64,000 nucleotides of DNA from Streptomyces marincola (GCF_020410765.1 NZ_CP084541.1:2041001-2105000); one strand, 5' to 3'; positions 17,819 to 26,553 are shown, counted from the stretch's first letter. A program made the numbers and translations. The notes: generated from the letters alone by a model not told the origin.

Positions 17819-18561
17819 CCGGGGCGGTGCTGTTCGACATGGACGGAGTGCTGCTGGACAGCCGGGAGGCGGTGCTGGCCACCCTCGCCGGTGTCGCGAC
17901 CGCCGCCTTGGGACGCCGGGTCACCGTCGCCGACCTGCCGGCGGACGCCGCGACGACCCCCAGGGTCGAGGTGCTGGCCGGCCTCGGCGTCACCGAGCCG
18001 GACGAGCTCTGCGAGATCTGGTGGGATGCGGCCCTGGCCACCGCCGCCGCCACCCTGTTCCCCGGGGTGCTGGAGGGGCTGATGGCGATCAAGGACGCCG
18101 GGATCGCCACGGGCCTGGTCACCTTGCAGAAGCGCGACCGGTTGTCCTGGCTGCTGCCGCCGGATGTCCTCGCGCTGCTGGATGTGACGGTCTGCCGCGA
18201 GGACGCCCAACCGAAGCCGTCCCCGGACGGTCTCCTTCTCGCTCTGGGCACGCTGGGCATCGCCCCGTTCGAGGCGGTGTTCCTCGGCGACACCACCGGG
18301 GACATCGCTGCCGCCCGCGCGGCCGGGATCACTCCGCTCGGGGCCGGATGGGGCTATGCCGGACCCGCCGTGCTGAAGGCGGCGGGGGCCGCCGTGGTAC
18401 TGGACGACCCGTCCCGTGTCGGCCCGGCCCTCCTGGCACTGCGCGGTTCTCCGCCGCCTTCGCCGGGCCGGCCAGAGGCGGAGGCAACCGCCACAGAAGT
18501 GTCGGTGGTGGGGGCTCCCCCGCAACAGCACATGAGAAGGCCCCGGGGCACTCCTGCCTGA
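17815..18561 (+). CDS. HAD-family phosphatase
   Basis: 248 residues from GTG 17815. HAD motif I DMDGVLLDS (residues ~8-16), motif III Lys in PKPSPDG and motif IV GDTTGDI are intact, with a helical cap between. It resembles phosphoglycolate phosphatase/beta-phosphoglucomutase members and should remove phosphate from a small sugar phosphate or nucleotide. A ~30-residue Pro/Ala-rich tail extends past the usual end. It is the last gene before a 392-base leader and the alanyl-tRNA synthetase. Confidence 0.8.
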   Translation: MTGAVLFDMDGVLLDSREAVLATLAGVATAALGRRVTVADLPADAATTPRVEVLAGLGVTEPDELCEIWWDAALATAAATLFPGVLEGLMAIKDAGIATGLVTLQKRDRLSWLLPPDVLALLDVTVCREDAQPKPSPDGLLLALGTLGIAPFEAVFLGDTTGDIAAARAAGITPLGAGWGYAGPAVLKAAGAAVVLDDPSRVGPALLALRGSPPPSPGRPEAEATATEVSVVGAPPQQHMRRPRGTPA

Positions 18562-18953
18562 CATCCGGCCCCTCCCCGGACGGGCGGTCCGGGGGCTCAC
18601 GGCCGCCCGGCACCGTCGGCAAGCTCTCCGCCTTCGTCGTCCTTCTCGGAGCGAACGGGCCGCACGTCGCCGTCGTCGCCCGGGCGGCTCGCGTGATGAC
18701 TTCTGGTAACGCTGAGCGGTCTTGTGGTTCACCCGCTACAGTCGGTGGTGCAGCAGACCGGAGAACAGCTCTGGCGGTCTGCTGCACCACCGACGCGCGC
18801 AACGGATCTGGAGTCAAGGTGCGGCCCATGGGGGCGCGAGCTATCTGCGCCGAGCTGGAGACCTGAGAACACCACTCGGTCTTTGTCCTCGGCCCGGCTC
18901 GGCGTGTGATCTCCCCCCACCTTCCGCGACTCTTCTCGTGAGGCCATGCCGCC
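18562..18953 (+). promoter_or_regulatory. Long leader between the HAD gene and alaS
   Basis: This 392-base stretch has no convincing gene. It contains a perfect 20-bp inverted repeat at 18,741-18,794. A short frame at 18,724-18,909 (61 codons) overlaps the repeat and could be a leader peptide, but nothing in it proves translation. I looked for the conserved T-box sequence and the actinobacterial T-box variant and saw neither. alaS is probably transcribed from here or by read-through. Confidence 0.5.
18741..18794 (+). promoter_or_regulatory. Perfect 20-bp hairpin upstream of alaS
   Basis: The two arms, 18,741-18,760 and 18,775-18,794, are exact reverse complements separated by a 14-base loop. 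No T-run follows on either strand, so a simple Rho-independent terminator is unlikely. It may be an mRNA structure that controls the synthetase gene, a 3'-end stabiliser of the upstream operon, or a protein operator. Confidence 0.75.
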
Positions 18954-21611
18954 ATGCGCTCGACGCAGATCCGCACCACCTTCACCGACTTCTTCACCTC
19001 CCGCGGCCACCAGCTGGTGCCCTCCAGCCCACTGGTCCCGGACGACCCGACCCTGCTGCTGGCCAACGCGGGGATGAACCAGTTCAAGCCCTACTTCCTG
19101 GGCGAGACGACCCCGCCGTTCCCTCGCGCCACCAGCATCCAGAAGTGCGCCCGCACTTCCGACATCGACAACGTCGGCCGCACCAACCGGCACGCGACGT
19201 TCTTCGAAATGATGGGCAACTTCTCCTTCGGCGACTATTTCAAGGAAGACGCCTGCGCCCTCGCCTGGGAACTGCTGACCGAGGGCTACGGGCTGGAGAA
19301 GGACAAGCTCTGGATCACCGTCTTCGAGGACGACGACGAGGCCGAGCGCACCTGGCGCCGCATCGGCGTCGCCGCCTCCCGGATTCAGCGCCTGGGGATG
19401 GAGGACAACTACTGGTCCATGGGCGTTCCCGGACCCTGCGGGCCCTGCTCGGAGGTCAACTACGACCGTGGTCCCGCCTTCGGCAAGGAGGGCGGACCCG
19501 CCGTCGACGGCGAACGCTACGTCGAAATCTGGAACCTGGTCTTCATGCAGTTCCAGCGCGGCGAGGGCGACAAGAAGGGCGGCTTCCCCGTCCTGGGCGA
19601 GCTCGCCCGCAAGGGCGTCGACACCGGCCTCGGCCTGGACCGGCTCGCCGCGATCCTCCAGGAGGCGCGGAACGTCTGCACCACCGACCTGCTGATGCCG
19701 ACCTTCCGCACCGTCCAGGACCTCGCCGGACGGGCCTGCCCGGACGAGGGCGAGGAGAAGGTGTCCTTCCAGGTCGTCACCGAGCACGCCCGTTCCATCG
19801 CCTTCCTGATCGCCGACGGCGTCCTTCCGGCGAAGGACGGCCGCGGCTACATCCTGCGGCGCCTGATGCGCCGGGCGATCCGCCACGCCCGCCTGCTCGG
19901 CATCGACGGGCCCGTCCTGCCCTCCACGACCGCCTCGGTGATCGGCAACCTCGGGGACGTCTGGCCGGAGCTGACCGCCCAGGCCACGCTGATCGAGCAG
20001 GTCGTCACCGCAGAAGAGGAGTCCTTCACCCGCACCCTCGCCCAGGGCACCCGGCTGCTGGACGCCGCGATCACCCGCACCCGGCACGGTGGCTCGGCCG
20101 CCCTGCCCGGCGAGACCGCCTTCGAACTCGCCGACACCTACGGCTTCCCCCTGGAACTGACCGTCGAGGCCGCCCGCGACGTTGGGCTGACCGTTGACGA
20201 GGAACGCTTCGCCGCCCTGCTGGACGAGCAGAAGAAGCGCGCGAAGGCCGGCGGCAAGGCCAAGACCGCCGAGGCCCTGCGTCAGCTGGGCACCTACCGC
20301 GAGCTGGCCGCCCGCCTGCCCAGGACCGAGTTCATCGGCTACGAGCACCTGACCGCCGAGGCCACCGTCACCGGCCTCATCTCCGGCGGCACCGTCGTCA
20401 CCGGCGCCGGCGAGGGCAGCGAGGTCGAGCTGGTGCTCGACCGGTCGCCGTTCTACGCCGAGGCCGGCGGACAGATCGGCGACACCGGCACCCTGACCAT
20501 GAACGACGGCACCCGCCTGCGGATCACCGACACCCGCTACGGCCTGGAAGGCTTCCGCGTCCACACCGCGCGCGTGACCGAAGGGGAACTGATCGCCGGG
20601 GCCAGTGGCGAAGCCGCCGTGGATGCCGAGCGCCGGGCCGGCCTGATGCGCTCGCACTCGGCCACCCACATCCTGCACGCCGTCGTCATGGCCGCCCTCG
20701 GCGATCACGCCCGTCAGCAGGGCTCCCTCGTCGAGCCCGACCGGCTCCGTTTCGACTTCGCGCACTTCGCCGCCCTCACCCCCGACCAGCTCTCCCGGAT
20801 CGAGGCGGCCGTCAACGGTCACGTCCTGGACGACCCGGAAGTGCGGGCCTGGCACGCCGACCGCGCCGAGGCCGAAGCCGCGGGCGCCATCGCGCTGTTC
20901 GGAGAGAAGTACGGCGACACCGTCCGTATCGTCGACATCGGCGACTTCTCCCGCGAGCTCTGCGGCGGCACCCACGTGGCCCACGGCTCCCAGGTCGGTG
21001 CCTTCCGCATGCTGTCCGAGTCTTCGATCGGCTCCAACCTCCGCCGCGTCGAAGCCCTTACCGGCCACAGCACCCTGACCCACCTCGACACCGAACGGCG
21101 GCTGCTGAACGAACTCACCGGTCTCCTCGGCACCCGCCCCGCCGACGCCCCCGGCGCCCTGCGCAAGCGGCTCGACGCCCTCGCTGCCGCCCAGGCGGAG
21201 CTGGGACAGCTGCGGGCCGCTGAACTGCGCTCCCAAGCCGCGCGACTCGCCGGCACGGCCCATCCGGCCGACGGCGGTCAGCTCGTCGCGCGGAAGGTCA
21301 CCGGCATCACGCCCGACGAGCTGCGACAGCTGGCCTCCGACACCCTGGCCCACCTGCCCACCGGCCCCGCGGTCGTGGTCCTGGCCCTTGAGCACTCCGG
21401 CAAGGCCCTGCTCGTCGCGGCCGTCTCACCGGACCTGCTCGGCCGCGGCGTCCAGGCCGCGCAGGTCGTCAACCGCGCCGCGAAGACGGTCGGCGGTGGA
21501 GGCGGCGGCACCGGAGCCCTCGCCAGCGCGGGCGGACGCCGCCCCGAAAACCTCGACCAGGCTCTCGCCACCGCGGCCGACGACGCCGCCGCGCTCCTCG
21601 GCGACCGATAG
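18954..21611 (+). CDS. alaS: Alanyl-tRNA synthetase carried on the element
   Basis: 885 residues, full normal length. Class II catalytic core with FFEMMGNFSFGDYFK, GPCGPCSE, EIWNLVFMQF, VDTGLGLDRLAAIL and GRGYILRRLMRRAIRH; the editing domain keeps HSATHILH (~568) and the CGGTH motif (~670); a C-Ala domain with a Gly-rich end is present. All four metal/editing ligands (HxxxH, CxxxH) are kept, so it should charge tRNA-Ala and clear Ser/Gly errors. The host must have its own alaS, so this is a second copy: an inhibitor-resistant form, a supplier of Ala-tRNA to a pathway, or compensation for insertion in tRNA-Ala. Start ATG 18954. Confidence 0.9.
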   Translation: MRSTQIRTTFTDFFTSRGHQLVPSSPLVPDDPTLLLANAGMNQFKPYFLGETTPPFPRATSIQKCARTSDIDNVGRTNRHATFFEMMGNFSFGDYFKEDACALAWELLTEGYGLEKDKLWITVFEDDDEAERTWRRIGVAASRIQRLGMEDNYWSMGVPGPCGPCSEVNYDRGPAFGKEGGPAVDGERYVEIWNLVFMQFQRGEGDKKGGFPVLGELARKGVDTGLGLDRLAAILQEARNVCTTDLLMPTFRTVQDLAGRACPDEGEEKVSFQVVTEHARSIAFLIADGVLPAKDGRGYILRRLMRRAIRHARLLGIDGPVLPSTTASVIGNLGDVWPELTAQATLIEQVVTAEEESFTRTLAQGTRLLDAAITRTRHGGSAALPGETAFELADTYGFPLELTVEAARDVGLTVDEERFAALLDEQKKRAKAGGKAKTAEALRQLGTYRELAARLPRTEFIGYEHLTAEATVTGLISGGTVVTGAGEGSEVELVLDRSPFYAEAGGQIGDTGTLTMNDGTRLRITDTRYGLEGFRVHTARVTEGELIAGASGEAAVDAERRAGLMRSHSATHILHAVVMAALGDHARQQGSLVEPDRLRFDFAHFAALTPDQLSRIEAAVNGHVLDDPEVRAWHADRAEAEAAGAIALFGEKYGDTVRIVDIGDFSRELCGGTHVAHGSQVGAFRMLSESSIGSNLRRVEALTGHSTLTHLDTERRLLNELTGLLGTRPADAPGALRKRLDALAAAQAELGQLRAAELRSQAARLAGTAHPADGGQLVARKVTGITPDELRQLASDTLAHLPTGPAVVVLALEHSGKALLVAAVSPDLLGRGVQAAQVVNRAAKTVGGGGGGTGALASAGGRRPENLDQALATAADDAAALLGDR

Positions 21612-21884
21612 CGGCAAGGCGCTGCGGGCCGCCCAGCCCCCCGCTGGGCGGACCCGCTGGCCCCGCACCAAGCGCACACGCTCAACGGCGCCCGTCCCGG
21701 TGGCGTCAACCCCACGCTGCTCCGGCTCGAAGAGGCGCTCTGCCTGATCCACGAGCGGCACCTGGCGGAAACCTGTCAGGTGGCCGACCAGGCGTTCTCG
21801 CAGGCCGTGCCCGAACGCATGCGTGCGGCCCGGCCGGCCCGCGAGCTCGCCGACATCCTGGCCCTGCCGGTCGCCGACGGATGA
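21612..21884 (+). pseudogene. C-terminal remnant of an unknown gene after alaS
   Basis: Directly after the alaS stop, in the same frame, an open stretch of ~90 codons ends at TGA 21884. The last ~60 residues (NPTLLRLEEALCLIHERHL and onward) read as real helical protein, but no start codon with a ribosome binding site precedes them. The stop overlaps the ATG of the next frame (ATGA), as in a coupled operon. It looks like the end of a gene whose front was lost when alaS was joined to it. Family not recognised. Confidence 0.45.
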
Positions 21885-22270
21885 CAGCACCGTCCGCGTT
21901 CGTCCACGCTATCCGCATAACTGACCCCATCCACGGCGGCCACACCCTTCCGCGGGCGCTTCACCTCCTGCGAAGCGCCTGCGCTCAGGCGGGACTTGAC
22001 GCGCGCGGCGCCACGCTGATGCGCGGGCAGACCAACGCCGTCTTCCGCCTGGCCACCGACCCGGTCGTCGTCAAGATCGCGCGTGCGGGCACGAAACCGG
22101 ACGAGGTCCGGCAGACGGTGGCGTTCACGCTTCCGTGGGCGCCGTGGCCGCCGCGCCCACGACTCCTGACGGTGTTCCCTCAACGCCGGCAGCCCGGTCA
22201 GCGCGAGACAGACCACTCACCGCGAGCCGCGTCTTCGCGGGAGACGCCTCGGCGCCTGGCATTGGGGTAG
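21881..22270 (+). pseudogene. Aminoglycoside-phosphotransferase-like protein, 3' end lost
   Basis: The first ~80 residues resemble the N-lobe of APH/choline-kinase-type phosphotransferases: a RGQTNAVFRLATDPVVVKIAR segment with the ATP-binding Lys in VVKIA. After about position 22,125 the frame continues into sequence with no kinase similarity and the catalytic HGD loop is missing. It is therefore truncated at the edge of the toxin island. It probably belonged to the same conserved operon as the AlaRS cassette. Confidence 0.6.
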
Positions 22271-22626
22271 CACAGCGCGATGAGAAGCAAAGCTGTCGCT
22301 GTGCCGACGGCGGCGAAGCTGTTGCCACGGAAGAGGGAAGCCGCCAGCAGCAGCCCTTCCAGCAGCATGCATACGCCGATCGACCTGGCCGTGAGCCGCC
22401 CAGGGCGGAAAGACCTGACCAGAGGCCAACACATCCATATGCTGGCCGTTGTGTAGATTGCCCCGAAAATTTGGACTCGCAGAATACTGGCATCTACGTC
22501 CACAGTGGGATCTTCGAAAGAGAAAGCCCGGATATGGCCGGGAAGCAGCACGAAGCAGAAGAAACCGATGAGCAGCGCCTGATAGAGGAGAATAAGTATG
22601 GCCACCGGCGCCGCGAAACGATGCAT
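22198..22626 (-). CDS. Small membrane protein, candidate immunity partner of the upstream toxin
   Basis: 142 residues from ATG 22626 with four hydrophobic segments (from ~6-28, ~50-68, ~82-96, ~104-118), so an integral membrane protein. It is the first gene downstream of the large secreted toxin-like protein on the same strand, the usual place for an immunity gene. A strong terminator (22,655-22,683) lies between the two, so it needs its own promoter or read-through. An earlier GTG at 22680 lies inside the terminator and is unlikely. No family recognised; immunity function is inferred from position, size and topology. Confidence 0.55.
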   Translation of the reverse strand: MHRFAAPVAILILLYQALLIGFFCFVLLPGHIRAFSFEDPTVDVDASILRVQIFGAIYTTASIWMCWPLVRSFRPGRLTARSIGVCMLLEGLLLAASLFRGNSFAAVGTATALLLIALCYPNARRRGVSREDAARGEWSVSR

Positions 22627-22646
22627 GGGATCTGAACCGTCTTTCC

Positions 22647-22683
22647 AAAGAAAAGGCGTGGGCAGCACAAGACTGCCCACGCC
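22647..22683 (-). terminator. Rho-independent terminator after the toxin-like gene
   Basis: On the minus strand a perfect 11-bp stem (arms 22,673-22,683 and 22,655-22,665) with a 7-base loop is followed by TTTTCTTT. It begins 39 bases after the stop of the toxin-like gene. Confidence 0.9.
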
Positions 22684-22721
22684 TATAAGCTAACAGCCAC
22701 CAGGAAGGTACAAAATCCGGG

Positions 22722-25700
22722 TCAGTACCACAAGCGAATCAGCGTGAAGTCGCTGACACTTTGCAGGCACCACCCAGGGAGGACTGACTCGGCTTGGGCG
22801 CGGGTCATGTCCACATCCTTGCCGTACTGCCCGAAGTATCGCCCCCATGCATTGTTGTGGTAGTCCATTCTGTGATGCAGCTCAGCTTCTGCCTCACTCA
22901 TGTGATCCGGCTTGGACCCTAGCTCGTGCCGGTCGCCGAAGCCCTTGGCAGTCTTGGAGCCCATCTCGTATGCCATCAGGGCGTTCCAAATACAGTGCCT
23001 GTAGGCGTCTACTCTGCCTCCGTTGGATCGGCTACCAGGCCAGAAGCCATTCTCTTGCGCCTCTCGAAGGGCCAGATCTCCCGCCAGATCGGCTTCACTT
23101 TTGGCAATCGAGCAAATTCGGTACCTGCTGGGCCACTTGCAGAAGCTGAACTCTGCCTCGTTCATGTAGCCGTCGTAGGCGAGACTCTCGATCGACCCGC
23201 CGGTGTCACGCACCCAGTCCGGCTCGATTGTCAGATGCCTGGTCTCGTCGAGACTGACAGATTCCTCACCTGGCGGGACGATCTCACCACTCACGAACTT
23301 TTCGACTGCGGCGTCCCGGGCCGCCTCGGCCACGCCGTCGACGATCGCGCTTGAGTCACCGAAAACGGCTACGCCGTCCAAGGTTGAACTGTGCTCCTCG
23401 ACGAACCAAACGGTGCTCTGCCCCAAAGTCGTTGGCGGATTGAGCAGCAGTGGCATCCTCATGGTCGCAGCATAGGCCCCCGCGCCTAGTGCGTTGGCGT
23501 AGCCACCGTCGGGGACAATGCCAACGCGCTCAGGGTGCGAGATGAATCTGTCTGCCGCAAATGCGCTGGTCTCAGCATGATCTCGGCCGACCACGTATCC
23601 GGCAGTACTGGAGTAGGCGTCGCGAGCCGCAGCCCCAACAGTCGTCTTAGACACCGCAGCAGGCAAATTGTCCAGCCAAGCCCTCGCGGGCGTGGACAGT
23701 GCGGAGTCACTACTGAGGAGAATGGCCCCATCTGCGGCCGCTACGGCACTCGCTGCACTGACTGCGTCTTCCCACTCATTCACAGAAGCGATTACGACGT
23801 GATCGGGCTCGACGATCCCGTCGCGAGCGATGATCAGTGAAGTTTCCTGCGGATCAGCCCCAGCATAGCGCACTACCTCGTAGCCCAACTCGCGTAAGCT
23901 AGCTTCGACCGTAGCGCTGAAGGCACTGCCGACCAGGTAGACTGTCTTGCCGGCGGGAAGCACTCTTTCGATTTCCGTGCGCACTCCAGCGGCAAGCGAC
24001 GTGGTGCCGCTAAAAAGCAGCGGCCCTGTCTTCTCTTTAGCCAGCGGAATCGCCGCAGCTCCAAACTGGAAGTTTCCAGTTGGGGCCAGGACCACTGCTT
24101 CGGCTGCATTACCGCTGACCGCCGAGTTATCCTTCCAATAGTCCCGAGAGAGCCGTAAGGCCAAGTCGCCAGGTGCGCTTCCCGTGAAACGGGTCAGACT
24201 CACCGTGGACTCACCGTCGATAGCGAAAGGGGTCCAGGCCGACCAGCCAGTATTGTAGTGAGTTCCGTCGTAGGGGGAAGTACGGAATTCGTAACGTTTA
24301 CCACTCTCCAGCCATCCTCTAGGGACCGTCACCTGAGCGGGTACGCCGGAGGGCGTCCATGCGGAGACCAGGTAGTCCCCGATCTTCGCTCCGTTGTCGG
24401 CGTCGCGAATCTCGAAGGTGCCATTGACCATGTCGCCGTTGGCATCATTGAAGGTGGCCCTGAGCACAGGAGTCGTGGTTGTAGCGTGCCACACACCGTC
24501 AGTCGTCAGGAACGGGGGGCCAGCCTCCTGAGTAACGCCTGTCTCAGGCCGGTGATTGTAAGTGACGGTCAGTTTCGGCTGGTTGCTTGCGCTGTTCGCT
24601 GAGTTGACGCGCTTCCATGCTCCTGGGGCGTCGCTGGTGGCACGCAGACCCATGTAGCCCAGGTTGACATTCGCCGAAGCCCATGTTTGTGTCAGCTCGG
24701 TGACATTAGCCGATATCCACCCATCCGCCCCACAACCGGGGTTACCTGCGGTTTGAGTGGAGGAGTGGAACTGTTGGTGCCATACGGGCTGGTTACTCCA
24801 CCGGGAAGCCGTCGAAGCAGGTCCGGTTGCCCATACGCCCCACCCGTAGGGCCTACAGTCAGTATTGCCTGAATGGAAATTCCACAACTCCAGTTCGGCC
24901 TCTAGGATCAATGCATCCTGGATCGGAGTTGTGTCCCAGTGAATGAATGAGCGCGCAGTGCGAGGCGTACCATCGGCGTTGGTGGTTCCGGGATTTCCGA
25001 TATCCAGCTCGGTGTCGGTCGACCAGTCTACCGACTCCCCCTGCTGCACATAGGTGTCGAAGGTGTTGGCCAGCACCGATGTGGAAGGGTCGACCGTGAC
25101 CGGGTACTCCGTTGTGGGGTCGGTCAGGAAGTCCGCATCCGGAGTGACGACTAGGTCTACGATCCCCTCGCCGTGATCGATGACCTCCATGTCTACCGAG
25201 ACACGCCGGGTGTGTTCACCGGACACTGGGTCAACTGTCGCATCCCACATGACAGGCGCGGGCATCACCGCCCGTTCTTCCCCGGTAGAGTCGGTGAAGA
25301 GGACAGACCCGTCTGCCTGCTCCACTGCGCGCAGGCCTTCTGCTTCAAGTGGAAGCGTATACGAGTAGCTCTCCGTTCGCGGGGGCTGATGAATCTCGAC
25401 GAACTGCTCGAAGCCCATGCGGGTGGCCTCTACAATCACGTCGGCCCCCGGCACAGCATTCTTGTAGCGCGCCCTGGAGCCTTGCAACTCCGGCGCGGGG
25501 AGACCACCTTTCCAGCGCAGCGTGACCCGTTCACTACCCATACCGAGGGTCACAAGATCACGAGCCTCTGACCTGGCCGCTGCAGTCAGGGATTGCGGAA
25601 TTGCGCCGCCACCGCTGTTCAGTTCAAGAGCCTGTGGATGGCTCTTCGCAACCACTTGTCCGTCCCGCTCCACGAGGGTTAAGTCCACCGTATGCCATTC

Positions 25701-26033
25701 ACCCTCGCGCATGAACCGCTCTGGCCCTGCGGTCATCTCGGTAGTGAAGCTGCCATCCGGATTGACGAAAGTGAGGGATGTTTCCGACCGCTCGGAGACA
25801 AGCTCGACTCGCTCCCCGGTACGGCGCGCCTCGAAACGCGCTGCCGGGACTTCTCCCGCATCAGAAGGCGGTTGGGTACTTGCTGGACTGTTGACCTCGG
25901 CTGGCCCTCTTCCTACTGGGGAGTGTGGCACGGCCGCAGCGCTGGTGGCGGCTTGCACCACGAAAACTAACGCTGCCCCTAGCGCCATGCTTGACCGCCT
26001 GCTTCTTCGTCTCCACCTGTTCTGATGCAGCAC
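22722..26033 (-). CDS. Secreted polymorphic-toxin-like protein: DNRLRE, cell-wall-binding repeats, DUF6973-like C-terminal domain
   Basis: 1103 residues. A signal peptide (RRSSMALGAALVFVVQAATSA region) is followed by a beta-rich part with a DNRLRE domain (~310-500), a fibronectin-like stretch, a region of cell-wall-binding type 2 repeats (~680-930: LFSGTTSLAAG, KTVYLVGS, DHVVIAS, GVAVFGDSSAIVDG) and a ~130-residue end with NGGRVDAYRHCIWNALM, FGDRHELGS and MDYHNNAWGRYFG, matching DUF6973. The His/Asp/Asn-rich end looks like an enzyme active site; the variable-tip layout is that of polymorphic toxins. GTG 26033 has GAGAGGA upstream. GC content is clearly lower than in the surroundings, indicating recent transfer. 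Toxic activity is unproven. Confidence 0.7.
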   Translation of the reverse strand: MLHQNRWRRRSRRSSMALGAALVFVVQAATSAAAVPHSPVGRGPAEVNSPASTQPPSDAGEVPAARFEARRTGERVELVSERSETSLTFVNPDGSFTTEMTAGPERFMREGEWHTVDLTLVERDGQVVAKSHPQALELNSGGGAIPQSLTAAARSEARDLVTLGMGSERVTLRWKGGLPAPELQGSRARYKNAVPGADVIVEATRMGFEQFVEIHQPPRTESYSYTLPLEAEGLRAVEQADGSVLFTDSTGEERAVMPAPVMWDATVDPVSGEHTRRVSVDMEVIDHGEGIVDLVVTPDADFLTDPTTEYPVTVDPSTSVLANTFDTYVQQGESVDWSTDTELDIGNPGTTNADGTPRTARSFIHWDTTPIQDALILEAELELWNFHSGNTDCRPYGWGVWATGPASTASRWSNQPVWHQQFHSSTQTAGNPGCGADGWISANVTELTQTWASANVNLGYMGLRATSDAPGAWKRVNSANSASNQPKLTVTYNHRPETGVTQEAGPPFLTTDGVWHATTTTPVLRATFNDANGDMVNGTFEIRDADNGAKIGDYLVSAWTPSGVPAQVTVPRGWLESGKRYEFRTSPYDGTHYNTGWSAWTPFAIDGESTVSLTRFTGSAPGDLALRLSRDYWKDNSAVSGNAAEAVVLAPTGNFQFGAAAIPLAKEKTGPLLFSGTTSLAAGVRTEIERVLPAGKTVYLVGSAFSATVEASLRELGYEVVRYAGADPQETSLIIARDGIVEPDHVVIASVNEWEDAVSAASAVAAADGAILLSSDSALSTPARAWLDNLPAAVSKTTVGAAARDAYSSTAGYVVGRDHAETSAFAADRFISHPERVGIVPDGGYANALGAGAYAATMRMPLLLNPPTTLGQSTVWFVEEHSSTLDGVAVFGDSSAIVDGVAEAARDAAVEKFVSGEIVPPGEESVSLDETRHLTIEPDWVRDTGGSIESLAYDGYMNEAEFSFCKWPSRYRICSIAKSEADLAGDLALREAQENGFWPGSRSNGGRVDAYRHCIWNALMAYEMGSKTAKGFGDRHELGSKPDHMSEAEAELHHRMDYHNNAWGRYFGQYGKDVDMTRAQAESVLPGWCLQSVSDFTLIRLWY

Positions 26034-26407
26034 CTTGAGGTCCTCTCTGTCTACTCATCTCCGGTGTGCGACATCTCGCCACCGCGTCGCCGCCTGGGTC
26101 GCTCTGTTGTCTATCAGCATCAAAGAGGCCGCAACAGAACAGAAAACAGGCAAAAGCCGCGCGATTGCAAGGTTGGAACGTGGGGAAGATCACGCCGGGC
26201 GGTCTCGCCGTAGCGCCACCCACTGAGTACCGTCAGGTCCTATTGATAACCGGCACGATAGGGTCCTGTGCTTTTCGATCACGGCGCTGATTTGCGAAGG
26301 CCGCAAGTGCCCGCGTCTCCAGCTCCGAAGCGTTGCCACGAGACCGAAACGGGAGTCTGAGCGGCAGGCTGTCACCGTGCGTTGGGTTTAGCCTCGATGT
26401 TTCGTGT

Positions 26408-26433
26408 GGCCCCGTCAGCTTGTTGGCGGGGCC
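26408..26433 (+). terminator. Terminator-like hairpin
   Basis: GGCCCCG and CGGGGCC arms with a partly paired 12-base interior, followed by TTTCTGGTCT on the plus strand. It lies in the gap between the toxin gene promoter and the transposase remnant, with no intact gene just upstream on the plus strand. Confidence 0.4.
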
Positions 26434-26553
26434 TTTCTGGTCTGCGTCTGGGGTGGTATTGGGTGTTCGGGCAGGGGTGGGGCCCGGCTGTCGTGCCGGG
26501 TCGGCGCCGGGGTTTCACTGCGCTCGGGGTTTGAGCGGGCTCGTTCGTGCAGG

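Noticed and set aside
18562..18953. T-box riboswitch controlling alaS
   Set aside because: No T-box consensus or specifier-loop structure is visible; actinobacterial T-boxes known to me are mainly for ileS. Only the 20-bp hairpin is supported.
18729..21395. An 888-codon minus-strand frame opposite alaS
   Set aside because: Shadow of alaS with Gly/Val-rich low-complexity translation.
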